Assembly (NCBI GenBank): GCA_944358495.1
Contig: CALVRF010000049.1
Span: forward strand, 1-9,703
DNA length: 9,703 nt
Direction: 5' to 3'
Source: an uncultured Bacilli bacterium
GTDB lineage: Bacteria > Bacillota_I > Bacilli_A > RF39 > UBA660
Shown here: piece by piece, positions 6,538 through 9,703 of the stretch
Layout: every line of letters begins with the position of its first letter
Position numbering within the stretch: position 1 is the stretch's first letter
The notes under the pieces: generated by a model
Databases searched by the model: none
What the model saw: only the letters and a program-made list of their open reading frames with translations
Told to the model about the DNA's origin: nothing
Translations under genes and position numbers: made by a program

Positions 6538-6566
6538 ATTTTAGCAGTACTAAGCTAAAATTTCAA
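6538..6566 (-). promoter_or_regulatory. Internal promoter of tuf
   Basis: TTGAAA (6566-6561), exactly 17 bases, then TAAAAT (6543-6538), with an extended TGC just ahead of the -10 (6546-6544). Transcription would start near 6531, leaving a 25-base leader with AAGGAGG. The -35 lies in the loop of the inverted repeat at 6550-6580. This would let tuf be transcribed apart from the full operon, as suits the high demand for EF-Tu. Confidence 0.75.
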
Positions 6567-6580
6567 GCCTTTTAGCTTAG
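6550..6580 (-). repeat. Perfect 11-bp inverted repeat between fusA and tuf
   Basis: CTAAGCTAAAA (6580-6570), a 9-base loop, then TTTTAGCTTAG (6560-6550): eleven exact pairs overlapping the fusA stop codon. No U tract follows, so it is not a standard terminator. Its right arm can alternatively pair, through TTTTAGC (6560-6554), with GCTAAAA (6545-6539), so two exclusive hairpins are possible. It also brackets the -35 of the tuf promoter. Possible roles are RNA processing or stabilisation of the fusA 3' end, partial termination, or a protein operator. Confidence 0.8.
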
Positions 6581-8649
6581 TTTCCGCCATTTTTTTTGAT
6601 TATTTCATCAGCAATGTTCTTAGGAACTTGTTCATAATGATCAAATGTCATAGTGTAATTACCACGACCTTGAGTGTTTGAACGTAAACTAGTTACATAA
6701 CCAAACATTTCTGAAAGTGGTACCATAGCATCTAATGATAAACTATTACCTTTTGATTCTTGACCTAATGGACGTCCACGACGAGCAGTAATATCACCCA
6801 TTACAGCTCCTAGATATTCATCTGGAACTCTAACATTTACCTTCATGATTGGTTCTAATAATACTGGTTTACACTTATTTTTAGCTTCTTTTAAGGCTAA
6901 TGAAGCCGCAACTTTGAAGGCCATTTCTGATGAGTCAACATCATGGTATGAACCATCAAACAATGTTGCTTTAACATCAACCATTGGATAACCAGCAAGA
7001 ACCCCTGTTTGAAGAGCATCTTGAAGGCCTTTATCAACAACTGGGATGTATTCTCTTGGTACGACACCGCCAACGATAGCATCAACGAATTCGTACCCTT
7101 TATCTGGATTTGGTTCAAATTTAACCCATACATGTCCATATTGTCCACGTCCACCTGATTGTTTAATATATTTTCCTTCACAATCAGCAGCTTGGGTAAT
7201 AGTTTCACGATAAGAAACTTGTGGTTTACCAATATTAGCTTCGATACCAAATTCTCTTTTCATACGGTCAACGATAATATCTAGGTGTAATTCTCCAACA
7301 CCAGCAATAATGGTTTGACCTGTTTCTGGGTCAGTTGAAGCTTTAAACGTTGGGTCCTCTTCAGATAATTTTTGTAAAGCTAAGCCCATTTTATCTTGAT
7401 CACCTTTAGATTTTGGTTCAATAGCTAATTGGATAACTGGTTCTGGGAATTCCATACTTTCCAAAATACAAGCATGTTTTTCATCACATAAAGTATCACC
7501 AGTTGTCGTATCTTTCAAACCAACGGCAGCAGCAATATCTCCAGTAAATACTTCACTAATTTCTTTACGGTCATTAGCGTGCATTTGTAAGATACGGCCG
7601 ATTCTTTCTTTCTTATCTTTAGTGGCATTTAAGATATATGAACCACTTGATAAGTGTCCTGAATAAACTCTAAAGAATGTAAGTTTTCCCACGAATGGGT
7701 CCGTCATTACTTTAAAAGCTAAAGCACTAAATGGTTCACTATCACTTGGGTGTCTTTCAATTTCTTTACCATTCATATCAACACCTTTAATAGCTTCGAT
7801 ATCAGTAGGTGCTGGCATATAATCGATAACGGCATCTAGTAATAGTTTTACACCTTTATTACCTAGAGCGGTTCCGCACATAACTGGGAAGAATTCCACA
7901 GCTAATGTTCCTTTTCTGATAGCTCTTTTAATTAAGTCAACAGAAATTTCTTCACCCTCTAAATATTTATTCATTAATTCATCATCAAATTCAGCTACAG
8001 CTTCAATTAATTCCGTTCTCTTCTCTTCAACGATGTCAACTAAATCTTCAGGAATATCGATAATTTCTGGGTTTTCATGTTGTTCACCATCGTATTTATA
8101 AGCTGTTTTAGTAACTAAATCAATGATCCCATTAAATTCATGTTCAGCACCAATAGGCCACTGAATAGCTTTGGCATTTACGCCTAATAATTTATCAATA
8201 GTATCTAAACTATATTCAAAGCTGGCACCCATTTTGTCCATTTTATTGGCAAAAATCATACGCGGAACTTTATAGTCATCAGCTTGACGCCATACAGTTT
8301 CGGTTTGAGGTTCAACACCAGCTTGTGCATCGATAAGTGCCACAGCACCATCTAATACACGTAAACTTCTTTGTACTTCAACTGTAAAGTCCACGTGACC
8401 TGGAGTATCAATGATGTTTAATCTATAGCCTTTCCAGTAAGCAGTAGTGGCAGCTGAAGTAATAGTAATACCACGTTCTTTTTCTTGGTCCATCCAGTCC
8501 ATGGTACCTTCACCGTCGTGAGTTTCACCAATTTTGTGGATTTTTCCGGTATGGAATAAAACTCTTTCGGTACAAGTAGTTTTTCCGGCATCGATATGGG
8601 CCATAATTCCTATATTACGGGTATGTTCTAAACTATATTCACGAGCCAT
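6577..8649 (-). CDS. fusA: Translation elongation factor G (EF-G)
   Basis: EF-G drives ribosomal translocation and, with RRF, ribosome recycling, using GTP. The 690-residue protein spans all five domains and is close to the usual length. GTPase motifs are AHIDAGKT (17-24), KERGITI (57-63), DTPGH (81-85) and NKMD (135-138). The domain IV and V region includes GGRGQYGHVWV in mid-protein and the LRSNTQGRGNYTM signature near the C-terminus. The ATG follows AAAGGA at 8663-8658, a weaker ribosome site than those of rpsL, rpsG and tuf, 21 bases after the rpsG stop. It is the third gene of the str operon. No truncation or lost motif is seen. Confidence 0.98.
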   Translation of the reverse strand: MAREYSLEHTRNIGIMAHIDAGKTTCTERVLFHTGKIHKIGETHDGEGTMDWMDQEKERGITITSAATTAYWKGYRLNIIDTPGHVDFTVEVQRSLRVLDGAVALIDAQAGVEPQTETVWRQADDYKVPRMIFANKMDKMGASFEYSLDTIDKLLGVNAKAIQWPIGAEHEFNGIIDLVTKTAYKYDGEQHENPEIIDIPEDLVDIVEEKRTELIEAVAEFDDELMNKYLEGEEISVDLIKRAIRKGTLAVEFFPVMCGTALGNKGVKLLLDAVIDYMPAPTDIEAIKGVDMNGKEIERHPSDSEPFSALAFKVMTDPFVGKLTFFRVYSGHLSSGSYILNATKDKKERIGRILQMHANDRKEISEVFTGDIAAAVGLKDTTTGDTLCDEKHACILESMEFPEPVIQLAIEPKSKGDQDKMGLALQKLSEEDPTFKASTDPETGQTIIAGVGELHLDIIVDRMKREFGIEANIGKPQVSYRETITQAADCEGKYIKQSGGRGQYGHVWVKFEPNPDKGYEFVDAIVGGVVPREYIPVVDKGLQDALQTGVLAGYPMVDVKATLFDGSYHDVDSSEMAFKVAASLALKEAKNKCKPVLLEPIMKVNVRVPDEYLGAVMGDITARRGRPLGQESKGNSLSLDAMVPLSEMFGYVTSLRSNTQGRGNYTMTFDHYEQVPKNIADEIIKKNGGN

Positions 8650-8670
8650 ATTTCTTTTCCTTTCTTAAAA

Positions 8671-9138
8671 TTACCATCTATAATGAGCGAAGGCTTTATT
8701 AGCTTCGGCCATTCTGTGAGTATCTTCACGTTTTTTAACAGCAGCTCCAACGCCGTTTGAAGCATCAATAATTTCGTTAGCTAAGTTTTCAGCCATTGAA
8801 TGGCCACCTCTTAAACGAGCATATTGTACTAACCAACGTAAACCTAGAGCTTGACTTCTATCAGCTTTAACTTCGATCGGTACTTGGTAGTTAGCGCCAC
8901 CAACACGTCTACTTTTAACTTCTAAAGCTGGTTTAATATTTGTCATTGCTTTATCGAAAATAACTGTTGGTTCTTCACCAGTTTTTTCTTTAACGATGTC
9001 AAAAGCTTTATAAAGAATTGTTTGAGCAGTTCCTTTTTTACCATCTAACATGATTTGGTTAATTAACTTAGTAACTAACTTTGAATTGTAGACTGGATCT
9101 GGTAAAACATCTCTTTTTGTCGCACGTCTTTTACGCAT
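8671..9138 (-). CDS. rpsG: 30S ribosomal protein S7
   Basis: S7 is the primary binder of the 3' major domain of 16S rRNA and helps form the head of the small subunit near the mRNA exit and E site. The 155-residue protein starts MRKRRATKRDVLPDP and keeps the family landmarks SRRVGGANYQVP (76-87) and the C-terminal HRMAEANKAFAHYRW. Length is normal. GGGAGG at 9150-9145 sits correctly before the ATG. The gene lies 21 bases after rpsL and 21 before fusA. In E. coli S7 represses this operon through the rpsL-rpsG gap; here that gap is too short for a similar structure, so any such control must be elsewhere. Confidence 0.98.
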   Translation of the reverse strand: MRKRRATKRDVLPDPVYNSKLVTKLINQIMLDGKKGTAQTILYKAFDIVKEKTGEEPTVIFDKAMTNIKPALEVKSRRVGGANYQVPIEVKADRSQALGLRWLVQYARLRGGHSMAENLANEIIDASNGVGAAVKKREDTHRMAEANKAFAHYRW

Positions 9139-9159
9139 ATTAATCCTCCCTTCAAACTA

Positions 9160-9579
9160 TTAATTATTTCCCTTTGGTTTCTTAGTACCATATTTAGAAC
9201 GTCCTTGACGACGTTTATCAACTCCAACAGTATCCATTGTTCCACGGATTACGTGATAACGAACACCGATAAGGTCTTTTACACGTCCACCACGAATTAA
9301 GACAACGCTGTGTTCTTGTAAATTATGACCTTCTCCAGGAATATAAGCATCTACTTCTTTCCCGTTTGAAAGTCTAACACGAGCATATTTTCTCAAAGCT
9401 GAGTTTGGCTTCTTAGGTGTTTTTGTTCCAACACGAGTACATACACCACGTTTTTGTGGAGAATTAGTTTTTGTAGTTTTATTATCTTTACTATTTAATC
9501 CAATTCCTAACATTGGAGATTTACTCTTTTTGGTTTTACTTTGTCTTCTCTTTCTAACTAGTTGATTGATAGTTGGCAT
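9160..9579 (-). CDS. rpsL: 30S ribosomal protein S12
   Basis: S12 lines the decoding centre and is the classic streptomycin-target protein. The start is set at MPTINQLVRK (ATG 9579-9577) because GGGAGG lies at 9591-9586, as in rpsG; an upstream in-frame ATG at 9618 would add 13 residues that match no S12 and lacks a ribosome site. This gives 139 residues, close to Bacillota S12. Landmarks are SPQKRGVCTRV (40-50), TPKKPNSALRKYARVRL (54-70), HNLQEHSVVLIRGGRVKD (85-102) and GRSKYGTKKPK. K56 is the equivalent of E. coli K42 and is retained, as is D102 (equivalent of D88). The proline that normally follows L in KDLPGVRYH (E. coli P90) is isoleucine here, I104. First gene of the operon, preceded by its promoter. 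Confidence 0.97.
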   Translation of the reverse strand: MPTINQLVRKRRQSKTKKSKSPMLGIGLNSKDNKTTKTNSPQKRGVCTRVGTKTPKKPNSALRKYARVRLSNGKEVDAYIPGEGHNLQEHSVVLIRGGRVKDLIGVRYHVIRGTMDTVGVDKRRQGRSKYGTKKPKGNN

Positions 9580-9632
9580 ATTAGTCCTCCCTTCTTTACA
9601 CATATCCAGGTGTTTCATTTTTCATCTTAATT

Positions 9633-9656
9633 AAAGATTTACCTAAGTAAATCCCT
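9633..9656 (-). other. Hairpin in the rpsL leader RNA
   Basis: In the leader, GATTTAC (9653-9647), TTAG, GTAAATC (9642-9636) forms seven exact pairs and can extend by three more with two wobbles. A short T run and A+T-rich sequence follow. It could act in RNA stability or mild attenuation. The 86-base leader has no other clear structure and I recognise no known ribosomal-protein leader motif. Confidence 0.5.
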
Positions 9657-9672
9657 AATCAAATGCATAATT

Positions 9673-9701
9673 AATATACCACCTTATTATATGAATGTCA
9701 A
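9673..9701 (-). promoter_or_regulatory. Promoter of the str operon (rpsL-rpsG-fusA-tuf)
   Basis: TTGACA (9701-9696), exactly 17 bases, then TATATT (9678-9673). The -35 is full consensus and the -10 is one base off, as expected for a strong ribosomal-protein promoter. Transcription should start near 9666, giving a leader of about 87 bases before rpsL. The window ends just upstream, so any promoter further up, or read-through from rpoC, cannot be judged. Confidence 0.85.
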
Positions 9702-9703
9702 GC

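Noticed and set aside
6550..6580. Inverted repeat as an intrinsic terminator of fusA
   Set aside because: The strong stem is not followed by a U tract on the minus strand, so it is kept as an unexplained hairpin or operator.
6897..7250. 117-codon frame on the minus strand inside fusA
   Set aside because: It is an out-of-frame shadow of the clear EF-G gene, with no family match and no ribosome site.
9580..9618. Upstream in-frame ATG extending rpsL, or a short leader peptide of 13 codons
   Set aside because: No ribosome site precedes it, the extra residues match no S12, and GGGAGG at 9591-9586 falls inside it and points to the ATG at 9579.

Overview
The window is A+T-rich bacterial DNA with very strong AGGAGG-type ribosome binding sites, short intergenic gaps and near-consensus sigma-A type promoters. 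The ribosomal and elongation-factor proteins read as Bacillota, close to Bacilli or the gut lineages branching near Erysipelotrichales and Mollicutes. UGA acts as a stop at the end of the gene at 1323-2384, and the tryptophans I checked are UGG, so the standard bacterial code (11) applies and this is not a Mycoplasma-type genome. The species cannot be named from the sequence.

Layout from left to right. (1) 1-254, minus: the N-terminus of a secreted or surface protein that runs off the window. Its upstream region (255-361) holds a G7 tract and a promoter-like TTGACA. (2) 362-3279, minus: a tight three-gene operon (reading order 3279 to 391) with overlaps of 8 and 4 bases, closed by an intrinsic terminator. 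It encodes two paralogous proteins of the benzoyl-CoA reductase / 2-hydroxyacyl-CoA dehydratase superfamily (COG3580 and COG3581 type) and their ATP-dependent Fe-S activator (HgdC/BadF type, COG1924). No CoA-transferase, electron-transfer or amino-acid catabolism gene is visible nearby, so the substrate is unknown. (3) 3369-4845, plus: a 54-residue cysteine-rich DUF1540 protein with its own terminator, then a monocistronic FemA/FemX-type aminoacyl-tRNA-dependent peptidoglycan branch enzyme. (4) 4860-5225, minus: a small three-helix membrane protein of unknown function. (5) 5321-9703, minus: the str operon, rpsL-rpsG-fusA-tuf, with a consensus promoter at the right edge, a second promoter in front of tuf inside a perfect inverted repeat, and a terminator after tuf.

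The str operon supplies core translation. Tuf also has a wider link to the FemX-like enzyme, because that family uses aminoacyl-tRNA as donor; this is family knowledge and not evidence of co-regulation. The three-gene dehydratase-like operon is the best candidate for undescribed biology. Each of its two large proteins keeps a matching set of three cysteines, which suggests a heterodimer holding an Fe-S cluster that is charged by the activator. The activator also carries an extra C-terminal four-cysteine motif.

No tRNA, rRNA, CRISPR array or insertion sequence was recognised, and no gap between genes exceeds about 140 bases.
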